Shown: one piece after another, positions 1 through 9,535 of the stretch | How positions within the stretch are numbered: the first letter of the stretch is position 1 | Layout: every line of letters begins with the position of its first letter | Source of the DNA: an uncultured Bacteroidales bacterium | Lineage (GTDB): Bacteria; Bacteroidota; Bacteroidia; Bacteroidales; P3 | Assembly (NCBI GenBank): GCA_905233475.1 | Contig: CAJOEN010000031.1 | Span: 1-64,000 of the forward strand | Direction: 5' to 3' | DNA: 64,000 bases | Notes under the pieces: generated by a model | Databases searched by the model: none | Told to the model about the DNA's origin: nothing | The model's input: the letters and a program-made list of their open reading frames with translations, nothing else | Program-made: the position numbers and the translations under genes

Positions 1-1128
1 GGTAGATTCCAGAGCAAAACGCAACTCAATTTTTCAAAGATAAGAAAAAGATTTCACGTGGTGAAAAAAAACTGATTTTTTTTCGTGGCCTCTTGTTGAG
101 TTTGTTCTGAATGGCGGTCAGATCCTCGTCGGAGCATGCGAATAGTGCGGGGTTGCGAGGTAGGTACCGGCGATACAATTTGTTGGTGTTCTCTATCCTT
201 CCTTTTTGCCATGAGCAATAGGGGTCGGTGAAATACACGGGGACACCGAGTTTTTTAGTGATGTATTCGTGGTCGGCGAACTCCGGCCCGTTGTCTGCCG
301 TGATCGTTTTCAATGCGCCGAAACGTTTGTATGGTAGGAGAATGCTGACTACCTTTTTGGCGACTTCGTGGGAATCCTTTCCGTGAGGCAGGTTGGCGAT
401 GAACGACAGCAGGCTGCTGTTCTCCACAAGCGTGAGTTTGAATAGATTGCCGTCGGAATCCGACATCAAATCCAACTCCCAGTCGCCGAAGCGTTTGCCG
501 TCCACCTCCGACGGGCGTTTGTCGATGCCTACGCGGTTCTTTATGGGCAGGTGCTTGCCCACAGGTCGGTGGCGGTGTTTGAGCTTGTGCGGGCATTCCT
601 TCCACAGGTCGCCGCCGTTATCCTTGTCCCGATGGATGTAGTTGTATATGGACGACTTGCACACCATCAGGTACCCTTTCCTGCGGCACAGCCCTACAAT
701 CTGCTCGGGCGAGAGTTGCTCTTCCCGCATGTATTTCTCTATCCGGTGCTTGACCTGCCCGCACATCTTTCGTGGCTCCCTGAGCCTCTCTTTTCTCAGA
801 TCGGCCTTCCCCTGCGCTTGTCTCCATGAATATCCATGCTTGCCGCTGTTCCTTTTCAATTCGCGGCTAACGGTTGATTTGCTGATGTTTAATGCCGCCG
901 CGACTTGTGCCTGTGTGAAATTTTGTTGGAGTAAGATAAAAATTGTGTATCTTTGCTCCCGGTTTAGTTGTCCCATCTTTTGCAATTTTTTGGAAGGAGG
1001 CGCAAAGATAGCAACTTTTTTCCATCTGAGCAAGGAACAGGGGATTTCCCCTTTCCTTGCCGGAAAAAAATCATATTTTGCAACCTCGATTTTCTCTCAA
1101 AAAGTTGCGTTTCTTATTGGAACTTACC
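1..1128 (-). mobile_element. IS30-family insertion sequence, apparently near-complete, left end at the window edge
   Basis: 26-bp imperfect terminal inverted repeats: GGTAGATTCCAGAGCAAAACGCAACT (1-26) and the reverse complement of 1103-1128, GGTAAGTTCCAATAAGAAACGCAACT. They align without gaps (19/26 identical) and flank a transposase ORF. Confidence 0.85.
26..976 (-). CDS. IS30-family DDE transposase
   Basis: N-terminal HTH (LNREQRYTIFILLQQNFTQAQVAAALNISKSTVSRELKRN) and DDE integrase core (FGDWELDLM, TADNGPEFADH, SWQKGRIENTNKLYRRYLP). Internal start MGQLNREQ at 976 preferred over the ORF start at 1033. Confidence 0.93.
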   Translation of the reverse strand: MGQLNREQRYTIFILLQQNFTQAQVAAALNISKSTVSRELKRNSGKHGYSWRQAQGKADLRKERLREPRKMCGQVKHRIEKYMREEQLSPEQIVGLCRRKGYLMVCKSSIYNYIHRDKDNGGDLWKECPHKLKHRHRPVGKHLPIKNRVGIDKRPSEVDGKRFGDWELDLMSDSDGNLFKLTLVENSSLLSFIANLPHGKDSHEVAKKVVSILLPYKRFGALKTITADNGPEFADHEYITKKLGVPVYFTDPYCSWQKGRIENTNKLYRRYLPRNPALFACSDEDLTAIQNKLNKRPRKKISFFSPREIFFLSLKN

Positions 1129-1264
1129 TACCAAAATATTACATTTCCTCACAATTTTAATAGCCGATTTGTTACAAAATCTCGCAATTTTATTCACCAA
1201 ATTATTACATTTCCTCATAATTTGAATAGCCGAATTCCGTCAAAATCCCCAAATTAATCAAGAA

Positions 1265-1370
1265 GTGCCTTCGACATGCTCAGGCACCGAAAGAGTCGGC
1301 GGTGGTTGAGCCTGTCGCGGTGGTTGAGCTTGTCGAAACCATCCGCGAAAATGCCTGTCGAAACCACCTG
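1265..1370. repeat. Short dispersed palindromic repeat cluster of the 'GGTTGAGCYTGTCGAAACC' type
   Basis: CTTCGACATGCTCAGGCACCG, GGTGGTTGAGCCTGTCGCGGTGGTTGAGCTTGTCGAAACC and GCCTGTCGAAACCACC occur in tandem or inverted arrangement in intergenic DNA. Confidence 0.55.
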
Positions 1371-1431
1371 TCCCACTCTCATCTTGCATCGGTGTTCATC
1401 CATGTAATTCGTGTTTACAATACCACCGTCC

Positions 1432-1509
1432 TCAAAACACCAACATATCAACAACTGCCCCATATTCCAACTCACTAACAGTCAGCGATAAAAAGGAGAA
1501 AAAGTACGG
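1432..1509 (+). repeat. Left copy of direct repeat flanking the DUF1016 gene
   Basis: TCAAAACACCAACATATCAACAACTGCCCCATATTCCAACTCACTAACAGTCAGCGATAAAAAGG..., matched at 2857-2933. Confidence 0.8.
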
Positions 1510-1583
1510 AAAGATAGTTTGTTTCATATTTTTTTCGTACTTTTGCAGTCTTAAATAACTTAACTGCTGTAATAAAACACGAT

Positions 1584-2774
1584 ATGAATTTTGACTCTCT
1601 TGTAGGACGCATCAAGGTAATACATGATGCACTTCAGGCACAGGCTGCCCACGCTGTCAATCTTTCGCTGACAACTCGCAACTGGCTTATAGGCTTTTAT
1701 ATAGTGGAATTTGAACAGCATGGCGAAGACCGTGCCAAATACGGAGAGAAACTTCTTAACCGATTGTCCGAAAAAATCAACAGCAAAGGGTTCGAACCGC
1801 GTCGACTTCGCGAATTCAGACAGCTTTACACTACCTATCCTCATCTGGCTACAGAAGTTGCAAAATTCATCAAAACCAGCCATCTTTCACTTTCTGAATC
1901 CATGTCTTCCTCAATTTGGCGGTCAGCGCCCGCCAAATTACAATCGTTTGATTATCAAGAGAATGATAAATGGCGGTCAGCGCCCGCCAAATTGGAAGAT
2001 TGGGCCACGCCTGCCGAAAGTCTTTTCCGTAGGCTTAACTATACCTGTTTGTCATATCTGACTTGTATTGAGGATCCGTTGAAACGTGCTTTTTACGAGC
2101 AGGAGGCTATTCGTGGCTGTTGGACCAGCAGGGAACTTGACCGCCAAGTATCCTCACTATACTATGAACGAATGGGACTTTCGAAAGATAAAAAGACACT
2201 CCACACATTAACTGCAAAAAACGCCCAGCAATTAACTCCCAAAGACATCCTTCACAATCCTGTCGCTCTGGAGTTTCTCGGTATAGATTCACAGAATGTT
2301 TATACAGAAACGAAGCTGGAAACTGCCATTTTGAACAACCTGCAAAAGTTCCTTATGGAGATGGGGCGTGGTTTCTGTTTCGAGGACAGACAAAAAAGGA
2401 TACTAATTGATCAGGACTATTACAAGGCCGACCTGATTTTTTACCACCGAATTCTGAAATGCCATGTGATAATCGATCTAAAGACAGACCGTTTTCGACA
2501 TGAGTACGCCTCACAACTTAACCTATATATGAATTACTACAAGCACGAGGTTATGCAGGATGACGACAACCCTCCCATTGGCCTTCTGCTATGCACCGAC
2601 TATGGCGAAACAACCGTGCAATACGCCACAGAAGGACTGTCGAAAAATCTATTCGTAAGCAAATACAGACTGCAATTGCCAACAGAAGAAGAAATCCGGC
2701 AATATTTGTTGGAAAACATATCCGAAAAGGACTTTCTTGAACTCAAAGAGGAATCAGAGGCAGACACCCGTTGA
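1584..2774 (+). CDS. DUF1016 / YhcG-like PDDEXK nuclease domain protein
   Basis: N-terminal YhcG-like helical region (RNWLIGFYIVEFEQHGEDRAKYGEKLLNRLSEKI...FEPRRLREFRQLY). C-terminal nuclease-type region with FCFEDRQKRILIDQDYYKADLIFYHRILKCHVIIDLKTDRF (D...ExK-like). Confidence 0.85.
   Translation: MNFDSLVGRIKVIHDALQAQAAHAVNLSLTTRNWLIGFYIVEFEQHGEDRAKYGEKLLNRLSEKINSKGFEPRRLREFRQLYTTYPHLATEVAKFIKTSHLSLSESMSSSIWRSAPAKLQSFDYQENDKWRSAPAKLEDWATPAESLFRRLNYTCLSYLTCIEDPLKRAFYEQEAIRGCWTSRELDRQVSSLYYERMGLSKDKKTLHTLTAKNAQQLTPKDILHNPVALEFLGIDSQNVYTETKLETAILNNLQKFLMEMGRGFCFEDRQKRILIDQDYYKADLIFYHRILKCHVIIDLKTDRFRHEYASQLNLYMNYYKHEVMQDDDNPPIGLLLCTDYGETTVQYATEGLSKNLFVSKYRLQLPTEEEIRQYLLENISEKDFLELKEESEADTR
1913..1939. 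repeat. Palindromic insert, copy 1 (10-bp arms AATTTGGCGG/CCGCCAAATT)
   Basis: AATTTGGCGGTCAGCGCCCGCCAAATT. The 23-bp core is repeated exactly at 1971-1993, 54 bp later and in frame. Confidence 0.8.
1971..1993. repeat. Palindromic insert, copy 2
   Basis: TGGCGGTCAGCGCCCGCCAAATT, identical to 1917-1939. Both copies encode WRSAPAKL. Confidence 0.8.
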
Positions 2775-2856
2775 TTATTTTGTGATACACAATCATCGTA
2801 TTTCATTCATCAACTCTCCTTGACAATCATCATCGTCCCCCTTACCCCTCCCACCA

Positions 2857-2933
2857 TCAAAACACCAACATATCAACAACCGCCCCACACTACAACTTAC
2901 TAACAATCAGTGATTAAAGGCAAGAAAAACGCG
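2857..2933 (+). repeat. Right copy of direct repeat flanking the DUF1016 gene
   Basis: TCAAAACACCAACATATCAACAACCGCCCCACACTACAACTTACTAACAATCAGTGATTAAAGGCAAGAAAAACGCGGA, homologous to 1432-1509. Confidence 0.8.
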
Positions 2934-2997
2934 GAATCTGTTCATATTGTTCGTATTTTTAGAGGTCGCCCCGGGCGTTTTTTTTAGTTTTAAATCG

Positions 2998-3005
2998 TAT
3001 CTTTG
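2998..3005 (+). promoter_or_regulatory. Bacteroidetes-type -7 box (TATCTTTG) upstream of transketolase
   Basis: TAnnTTTG consensus 19 nt upstream of the ATG at 3024. Confidence 0.6.
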
Positions 3006-3023
3006 CAAAAAACAATACCTTTG

Positions 3024-3872
3024 ATGAAAACAGTTATAGAATTGCAAAGCATTGCAAAACAGGTACGTAGAGACATCGTCCGTATGACCAACAAAGCCAA
3101 ATCGGGGCATCCGGGCGGCTCGTTGGGTTGCACCGAATTTATGACAGCCCTTTATTTTGACATTATGAACGCCAACCCCGCCCACTTTACAATGGACGGC
3201 AAAGGCGAGGACATGTTCTTTATGTCGAACGGACACATAACCCCCGTGCTGTACAGCGTTTTGGCACGTGTGGGCTATTTTCCGGTATCGGAACTCGGTA
3301 CTTTCCGCGCCCTTGGTACTCGTTTGCAGGGGCACCCCTCCACAGCGCACAGCCTGCCTGGCATTCGCATGGCGTCGGGCTCTTTAGGACAAGGGCTTTC
3401 CGTAGCCATAGGTGCCGCTTTAGGCAAGAAGATGGACGGCGACAACGGCCTCGTGTTCTCCCTCCACGGCGACGGCGAGCTGGAAGAAGGCCAGATTTGG
3501 GAAGCGGTTATGTTCGCAGGCTCCAAACATGTGGACAACCTTATTGCCACTGTCGATTATAACGGTCAGCAGATAGACGGAACGGTGGACGCCGTGATGT
3601 CGCTGGGCAACCTGCAGGCCAAATGGGAAGCCTTCGGATGGCAGGTGGTGAACATCGCCAACGGCAACGACATGCAACAGGTGGTGGACTGGCTTAATAC
3701 CGCCAAAAGCCTCACTGGAAAAGGCAAACCCATTGCTGTTATAATGAAAACCGAGATGGGCTACGGCGTTGATTTTATGCAAGGCACCAACAAATATCAC
3801 GGTGTACCGCCATCGGACGACGAGTTGGCCAAGGCTCTCGCACAACTGGAAGAAACTTTGGGCGACTTCTGA
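3024..3872 (+). CDS. Transketolase, N-terminal (TPP-binding) subunit
   Basis: KSGHPGGSLGCTEFMTALYF, HGDGELEEGQIWEAVMFAGSKHVDNLIATVDYNGQQIDGT. Start at the internal ATG (MKTVIELQS); the track start is TTG. Confidence 0.95.
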   Translation: MKTVIELQSIAKQVRRDIVRMTNKAKSGHPGGSLGCTEFMTALYFDIMNANPAHFTMDGKGEDMFFMSNGHITPVLYSVLARVGYFPVSELGTFRALGTRLQGHPSTAHSLPGIRMASGSLGQGLSVAIGAALGKKMDGDNGLVFSLHGDGELEEGQIWEAVMFAGSKHVDNLIATVDYNGQQIDGTVDAVMSLGNLQAKWEAFGWQVVNIANGNDMQQVVDWLNTAKSLTGKGKPIAVIMKTEMGYGVDFMQGTNKYHGVPPSDDELAKALAQLEETLGDF

Positions 3873-5263
3873 TGATGAAACGCCTCTGTATCATATTGCT
3901 AATCATGCTTTTGTCGTTATCGGCGGCACAGGCTCAGAAAAAACGCGTACCTGTAAATCCGTTGAACGACAAAACTCATGTGTTGCTCATCCTCGACTGT
4001 TCCAACAGTATGTGGGAGAAATGGCAGAGCGATTCCAAGATTAAGGTGACACAGGCCGTGCTGCTCAAATTCATGGACAGCATTTCGCACCAAAACAATG
4101 TGGAATTCGCCATGCGGGTGTTCGGACACCTGAACAAGAACGACCGCGATACACGTCTTGAAGTTCCTTTCAAATACGATAACAACTACAGAATCAAGAG
4201 TAAGATAAAAACCCTTGTGCCACAGGGAGGCGGTACAGTAACTTCGGCTCTCTCGAGTTCTTTGAACGATTTCCCTACGGGTGTTTCGTCTCGTAACATT
4301 ATACTTATCATAACCGACGGTATAGACAACAGTGGCGATGACATCTGCCAAACGGCGCGACAGGTGCAGACGAGTGGTATGGTGGTGAAAACTTTTGTTG
4401 TAGGCATAGGCGACAAAAGTAATTTCAAAAACGACCTCGACTGTGTTGGTAAATTTTTCCACGTCCCGAACGAGGAGAACTACATAAAAACTCTGTACAA
4501 AGTCTTTGCCATGGCCGAACAGCAGGCCGATGTAAGTTTATATATCAACGACAATTCGGGTAAGACTTACGAATCTACAACTCCTGTGGTGTTTTACGAC
4601 GCACAAACAGGTTTGCCGCGACTGCAGACATTATATACTTGCAACAGCAAATCGCAACCCGACACTTTCAAGATAGACCCGCTTATCGACTACAACGTAA
4701 CTTTTTTCACCAATCCACCTCAAACCCTTTCGAACATAAAGTTTGAGAGCGGACAACACAAGAGAATTGGCGTTACTGCCGAACAGGGCTTTCTGCGTGT
4801 CCGTTTCGACGGAAAACGCGTGCTTTTCGAAATACCCCAGTACACCGTTTCGGTGCGCAAGGCCGAAAATAACGAACTTGTGAATGTGCAAGCCATTAAC
4901 AGTAACGTGCCTTATATTACAGGACGCTATACTGTTGAGATACACTCACTTCCGACGGTAGTGATAAACGATGTGGAGATAAGTTATACAACCTCTACCG
5001 ACCTTGCTATTCCAACTCCGGGACTTGCGGTTATCAACAAGCCGAAAGGTGTTTTCAAAGGTTGCATTTTCTCCATCGACGAACAGAATGGAAAAACCAG
5101 CAAAATCCACGACCTTGACGAGAGCCAATTTATTGAACGCGTTCCTTTAATGGCAGGCGAATACATAGTTCTTTTGCAGGACAAGGAAAAATGGGGGCAC
5201 AACTCGCTGCAGATACGACGTTTTAAGATAGAATCGGCTCGACAGACAAATATAAATTTTTGA
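3872..5263 (+). CDS. von Willebrand factor A domain secreted protein
   Basis: Signal peptide MMKRLCIILLIMLLSLSAAQAQ. MIDAS motif DCSNS in VLLILDCSNSMWEKW. ATGA overlap with the upstream transketolase stop. Confidence 0.85.
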   Translation: MMKRLCIILLIMLLSLSAAQAQKKRVPVNPLNDKTHVLLILDCSNSMWEKWQSDSKIKVTQAVLLKFMDSISHQNNVEFAMRVFGHLNKNDRDTRLEVPFKYDNNYRIKSKIKTLVPQGGGTVTSALSSSLNDFPTGVSSRNIILIITDGIDNSGDDICQTARQVQTSGMVVKTFVVGIGDKSNFKNDLDCVGKFFHVPNEENYIKTLYKVFAMAEQQADVSLYINDNSGKTYESTTPVVFYDAQTGLPRLQTLYTCNSKSQPDTFKIDPLIDYNVTFFTNPPQTLSNIKFESGQHKRIGVTAEQGFLRVRFDGKRVLFEIPQYTVSVRKAENNELVNVQAINSNVPYITGRYTVEIHSLPTVVINDVEISYTTSTDLAIPTPGLAVINKPKGVFKGCIFSIDEQNGKTSKIHDLDESQFIERVPLMAGEYIVLLQDKEKWGHNSLQIRRFKIESARQTNINF

Positions 5264-5288
5264 AAACCAACATAAAACATAGATAATC

Positions 5289-6245
5289 ATGACAAGAACA
5301 TACGAAAACATAACAATGAAAGACCTCCGCAGTGGATTTGGCGAAGGTTTGGTGGCCGCTGGTCAAAAATACCCTAACGTGGTGGCTCTCACCGCCGACG
5401 TTACAGGCTCTGTGAAGATGGACGGCTTTGCCAAGACTTTCCCCGAAAGGTTTGTGCAGTGCGGTATTGCCGAAGCCAACATGACTGGCATAGCTGCCGG
5501 AATGTCGCTAAATGGCAAGATTCCATTCATTGGCGGTTTCGCTGAATTTGTTACGGGGCGCATCTACGACCAGATTCGTCAGGTGGTGGCCTACTCCAAC
5601 AAAAACGTGAAAATCTGTGGCAGCCATGCCGGTATCACCCTTGGCGAGGATGGTGCCACACACCAGACTATGGAGGACATCGGCCTGATGAAAGCTCTTC
5701 CCAACATGACGGTGATTGTGCCCTGCGATGCCAATCAGACGCACAATGCCACCATTGCCGCCGCCGAGCATAACGGCCCGGTGTATCTGCGTTTTGGCCG
5801 TCCCAAAATGCCTAATTTTACTGACATCGACGAACCATTTGTGATAGGCAAGGCTCAAATCCTCAACCAAGGCAACGACGTAACCATCATCGCCACCGGA
5901 CATTTGGTGTGGGAAGCACTGCAAGCCGCACAAGAGCTTGAAAGACAAGGTATAAGCGCCGATGTTGTCAATATACACACAATAAAACCCCTCGACACCG
6001 AAGCTATTATTGCCAGCGCCCGCAAGACAGGTGCTGTGGTTACCTGCGAGGAACATTCCTTTATCAACGGCCTTACCGACAGCGTGGCACGTGTGCTTGC
6101 GCTCAACTGCCCGACCCCGATGCGTTATGTGGCTATGGCAGACCGTTTCGGCGAATCGGGAACACCGGCACAGCTAATGGAACACTTTGGAATGAAAAGC
6201 GCCAATATAATGGCTGCTGTACGTGAAGTGCTGAAACAGAAATAG
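5289..6245 (+). CDS. Transketolase, C-terminal subunit
   Basis: PYR and C-terminal domains: MKDLRSGFGEGLVAAGQKYPNVVALTADVTGS..., GITLGEDGATHQTMEDIGLMKALPNM, EEHSFINGLTDSVARVL. Confidence 0.95.
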   Translation: MTRTYENITMKDLRSGFGEGLVAAGQKYPNVVALTADVTGSVKMDGFAKTFPERFVQCGIAEANMTGIAAGMSLNGKIPFIGGFAEFVTGRIYDQIRQVVAYSNKNVKICGSHAGITLGEDGATHQTMEDIGLMKALPNMTVIVPCDANQTHNATIAAAEHNGPVYLRFGRPKMPNFTDIDEPFVIGKAQILNQGNDVTIIATGHLVWEALQAAQELERQGISADVVNIHTIKPLDTEAIIASARKTGAVVTCEEHSFINGLTDSVARVLALNCPTPMRYVAMADRFGESGTPAQLMEHFGMKSANIMAAVREVLKQK

Positions 6246-6277
6246 TTGAATACTTTATTATACTGTTTTAAAAAAAA

Positions 6278-6312
6278 GGATGCCTCCGCATTGGTCAGGC
6301 ATCCTTTTTTTA
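6278..6312. terminator. Bidirectional rho-independent terminator
   Basis: GGATGCCT...AGGCATCC stem flanked by A8 and T8 tracts between convergent genes. Confidence 0.85.
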
Positions 6313-6381
6313 TTTTTTGTTGTCAAAAAACGATTGTTCTTTCTAACTTCCTTTATTCGTTGCAATGGAAATGTGCCAAAA

Positions 6382-8091
6382 TTAGAGCGTTTTCGCAATA
6401 TTTCTCAGTCTTTCGGTACATTCCTCAAAAGTTTTGAAAGTGTTCTCTTCGGCTACCACGTTGGGTATGAGTTTCATGGATTTTAACATGTACAGGGGTT
6501 GCGGCTGTATTATAGTCATATATACCGTAATGCCCTGTTCCTGAAGGTCTTTTATGGCGGTTTCCATAGCGTAAAGTCCCGATTGGTCCATAAAGGATAC
6601 CAATTTCATGCGAATGATTACGAGCTTTACGTCGCGAGGAATGTCGTGCATAACCTCTTGGAAACGTGTTATTGAGCCGAAGAAAATAGGTCCGTTTAGT
6701 CGTTGAATGTAAATTTTGTGCTTTATCTCCTCTGGCACACCGGCTTCATCTGCCCAAGGCGACTCCTTGTCGAAATTGGATATTTCACCGGCCTGATAAC
6801 TGCCTTCAACGAGGTCGCCGGCACGTTTCATGAACAGCACGCAGGCTATTATCATGCCAATGCCTACGGCGGTTAGCAAGTCCACAAAAACTGTCAGCGA
6901 TAAAACCACCATAAGTACGAAAGCGTCGGCTCGCGGTATTCTGAACAAGTCTTTAAGTCCTTTAAAGTCTATTATTCCCCAGCCCACCGAGATTAGGATT
7001 CCGGCCAATACTGACAACGGCACATACCTTACGAGACTTCCAAGTCCCAACAGCACGGCCAAAAGGAATATGGAATGAGTTACTCCCGACAGCCGTGTAC
7101 GTCCGCCGCTTTTCACATTAACTACGGTACGCATTGTGGCACCGGCACCCGAAATACCGCAGAAAAGTCCCGAAATCATATTTCCAATGCCTTGTCCGAC
7201 AAGCTCTCTGTTGCTGTTGTGTTTGGTTTTGGTGATGTTGTCCGCCACCACAGAAGTAAGCAAGGTGTCTATGGAACCCAATCCTGCAAGGGTAAGTCCG
7301 GGTATAACCGACATTTTTATCAGTGCAAGCCAGTCGATACCGGCAAGCGAAACTCCTTCTTTGGCGAAAAATGGCATGGGAAATCCCGCTGGAATCTCGC
7401 CTATGGTGAGTTTTTCGGGATAGTCCATAAAAAGCGACACAACGGTCATAACGAGCAATGCGACCAATGTAGCGGGAATTTTCTTTGTAAGCATGGGGAA
7501 AAGAGCCACTATAGCTATGGTGCCAAGTCCGATAAGCAGTGCCAAAAAACTTATGCCATCGGCCACCCTTTCGGGTAATTCAAGTAGCATATCCACCACC
7601 AAAACCGGCGATTTCAGGCCAATTAGGGGGTATATCTGTTGCAGGATTATTATGATGCCTATGCCGCTCATAAATCCCGATAGTACGGGGTAGGGGATAT
7701 AGCGCACGTATTTGCCTATTTTTAGGATTCCGAAAAGAACTTGGAACAGTCCGCAAAACACGCCTGCCATCGACATTGTAAGCAGCACCATGGAAAACGA
7801 CGGATTTTGCGTGGAAGCCCATACACCGGCGGTAAGTCCGGCAGTTATAACCGTCATCGGGCCTGTAGGTCCGCTTATTTGCGAATGTGTTCCTCCAAAA
7901 ATCGCGGCAAAGAAGCCAAGCATAGTGGCTCCCACAAGTCCGGCCAAAGCTCCAATGGAATTTGCGGCGGGGTCGTTGATACCTCCAAAGGCTTGTATGC
8001 CAAAAGCCAAAGCCAAAGGCAAGGCTACTACACCGGCTGTAATACCTCCAAAAATGTCCCCTTTCAGGTTCTTTGTGTTAATAATACTCAT
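6382..8091 (-). CDS. SulP-family anion (sulfate/bicarbonate) transporter with STAS domain
   Basis: Multi-pass permease with SulP features (GGITAGVVALPLALAFG, SQISGPTGPMTVI) and a C-terminal STAS-like domain. Start taken as MSIINTKNLKGDIF at 8091. Confidence 0.92.
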   Translation of the reverse strand: MSIINTKNLKGDIFGGITAGVVALPLALAFGIQAFGGINDPAANSIGALAGLVGATMLGFFAAIFGGTHSQISGPTGPMTVITAGLTAGVWASTQNPSFSMVLLTMSMAGVFCGLFQVLFGILKIGKYVRYIPYPVLSGFMSGIGIIIILQQIYPLIGLKSPVLVVDMLLELPERVADGISFLALLIGLGTIAIVALFPMLTKKIPATLVALLVMTVVSLFMDYPEKLTIGEIPAGFPMPFFAKEGVSLAGIDWLALIKMSVIPGLTLAGLGSIDTLLTSVVADNITKTKHNSNRELVGQGIGNMISGLFCGISGAGATMRTVVNVKSGGRTRLSGVTHSIFLLAVLLGLGSLVRYVPLSVLAGILISVGWGIIDFKGLKDLFRIPRADAFVLMVVLSLTVFVDLLTAVGIGMIIACVLFMKRAGDLVEGSYQAGEISNFDKESPWADEAGVPEEIKHKIYIQRLNGPIFFGSITRFQEVMHDIPRDVKLVIIRMKLVSFMDQSGLYAMETAIKDLQEQGITVYMTIIQPQPLYMLKSMKLIPNVVAEENTFKTFEECTERLRNIAKTL

Positions 8092-8229
8092 TGTTTTTCT
8101 TTGTAAAATAGTGGTTTTTAATGTATTGTAAGATTTAATGCCCGAAAAAAGCATTTGCAAAAATACATTTTTTTGTCGATTTTTGGTAAAGTCGGTACGG
8201 ATTCAATGAAAAACGGTGATACGGTGCAA

Positions 8230-9372
8230 TTACCAAACTATAAGCTTTTGGGAACAGTCGGCCGTTTTTACGAAATAAACACCGCTGTCGAGACCGCGTA
8301 TATCCATAACGGCAATGCCGTCGCCGGAGACGGTCTTTCTCACAATCTTTCCGGCCATGTCTATTATTATAATGTGTGTCCCGGCTTCAAGTCCGTGTAT
8401 GGCAATGCGCTCTTTTGCAGGATTGGGATTGATGGTGAAATGGACGTAAGAACTTTCGTCGATGCTGTTGTCGCAACTATGTGTACCACTGGTAGTTAGT
8501 ATCATTGCGTTGTTGGTGTCCCTAACTGCCCAGCCTTTGGCTATGGCATTAGCTACGTTGGCGTTGAAAAATGCGTCGCCTGTGTTGGATATGTCGTCGG
8601 TTGGGGTAAGGTTGTGACTTTCGCCGGAGGCGGTTGGCAAAGAGCACATCATATTGTCGTAAGCTTGTGCACACAATGCGTTTGAGTTGCATATTATATT
8701 GGTTATTAGCGTGTTGCCACTAAAGTCGAGAGCGCTAATGCTGTTAAATTCGCAACTCAGCGTTTCCAAAAGAGTGTCGTTGCTTATATCGATGGTAGTG
8801 AGTTGGTTATGCGAGCAGAAAAGTTCTTTCAGCGCCGTGTTGCCACTGATGTCGAGGGTGGATATATTGTTATGCCCGCAGTGGAAATAAGTTAGCGACG
8901 GGCATCCGCCAAGGTTAAGGCTTGTAATGGCGTTGTTCTGTGCGTAAAGCGTGTTCAGACTTGTGTTGTTTCCGATGGTGAGTTTCGCAATGCTATTGCC
9001 TTGGCAGTAAAGCTCTTTCAATCCGGAGTTTCCGCTTATGTCAATCTCGCTTATAAGAGAGCCGTTTCCGGCGCAACGAAATACCTTAACGTTGCCGTAA
9101 AGGGTAATTACGGTGTCTTCGGCCGTGATAAATATGCTCCGCATGGTAAAGTTTGTGTCGGCAATCATTATGGAATCGAGGGTGCCGCTTACGATTTTTA
9201 CAGGAGTATTCGACGAATCGGCATTGAAATTCATATAGATACGTTCGCCATGAGGTACTTTTATGTCGATACGGCGGTTCATATTTGCCTGCTGGCAGAT
9301 GGCTGAAAAGGCCAAAAACAGAGTCGCAGTAAAAATCAACAATCTTTTGACGGAAGCAAGTGCTTTATTCAT
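8230..9372 (-). CDS. Secreted leucine-rich-repeat protein with T9SS C-terminal sorting domain
   Basis: Repeats such as LKELYCQGNSIAKLTIGNNTSLNTLYAQNN. C-terminus FTINPNPAKERIAI...GVYFVKTADCSQKLIVW. Start at MNKALASVKRLL. Confidence 0.85.
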   Translation of the reverse strand: MNKALASVKRLLIFTATLFLAFSAICQQANMNRRIDIKVPHGERIYMNFNADSSNTPVKIVSGTLDSIMIADTNFTMRSIFITAEDTVITLYGNVKVFRCAGNGSLISEIDISGNSGLKELYCQGNSIAKLTIGNNTSLNTLYAQNNAITSLNLGGCPSLTYFHCGHNNISTLDISGNTALKELFCSHNQLTTIDISNDTLLETLSCEFNSISALDFSGNTLITNIICNSNALCAQAYDNMMCSLPTASGESHNLTPTDDISNTGDAFFNANVANAIAKGWAVRDTNNAMILTTSGTHSCDNSIDESSYVHFTINPNPAKERIAIHGLEAGTHIIIIDMAGKIVRKTVSGDGIAVMDIRGLDSGVYFVKTADCSQKLIVW

Positions 9373-9454
9373 AATAATAATTTTTTTGTTGTTATCAGAA
9401 AATGCAAAGATATACATTTTTTTCCTAAAAGTGAAAAAAAAGCAAATAAAATCG

Positions 9455-9462
9455 TATCTTTG
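9455..9462 (+). promoter_or_regulatory. Bacteroidetes-type -7 box (TATCTTTG) upstream of pheT
   Basis: TAnnTTTG consensus ~75 nt upstream of the pheT ATG. Confidence 0.5.
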
Positions 9463-9535
9463 AAAGTTTGTAATACAATTTAAAAAAAACAGAAAACGTT
9501 TTTTAACACGTTGAAAGATATAAAAATAGATAAAT

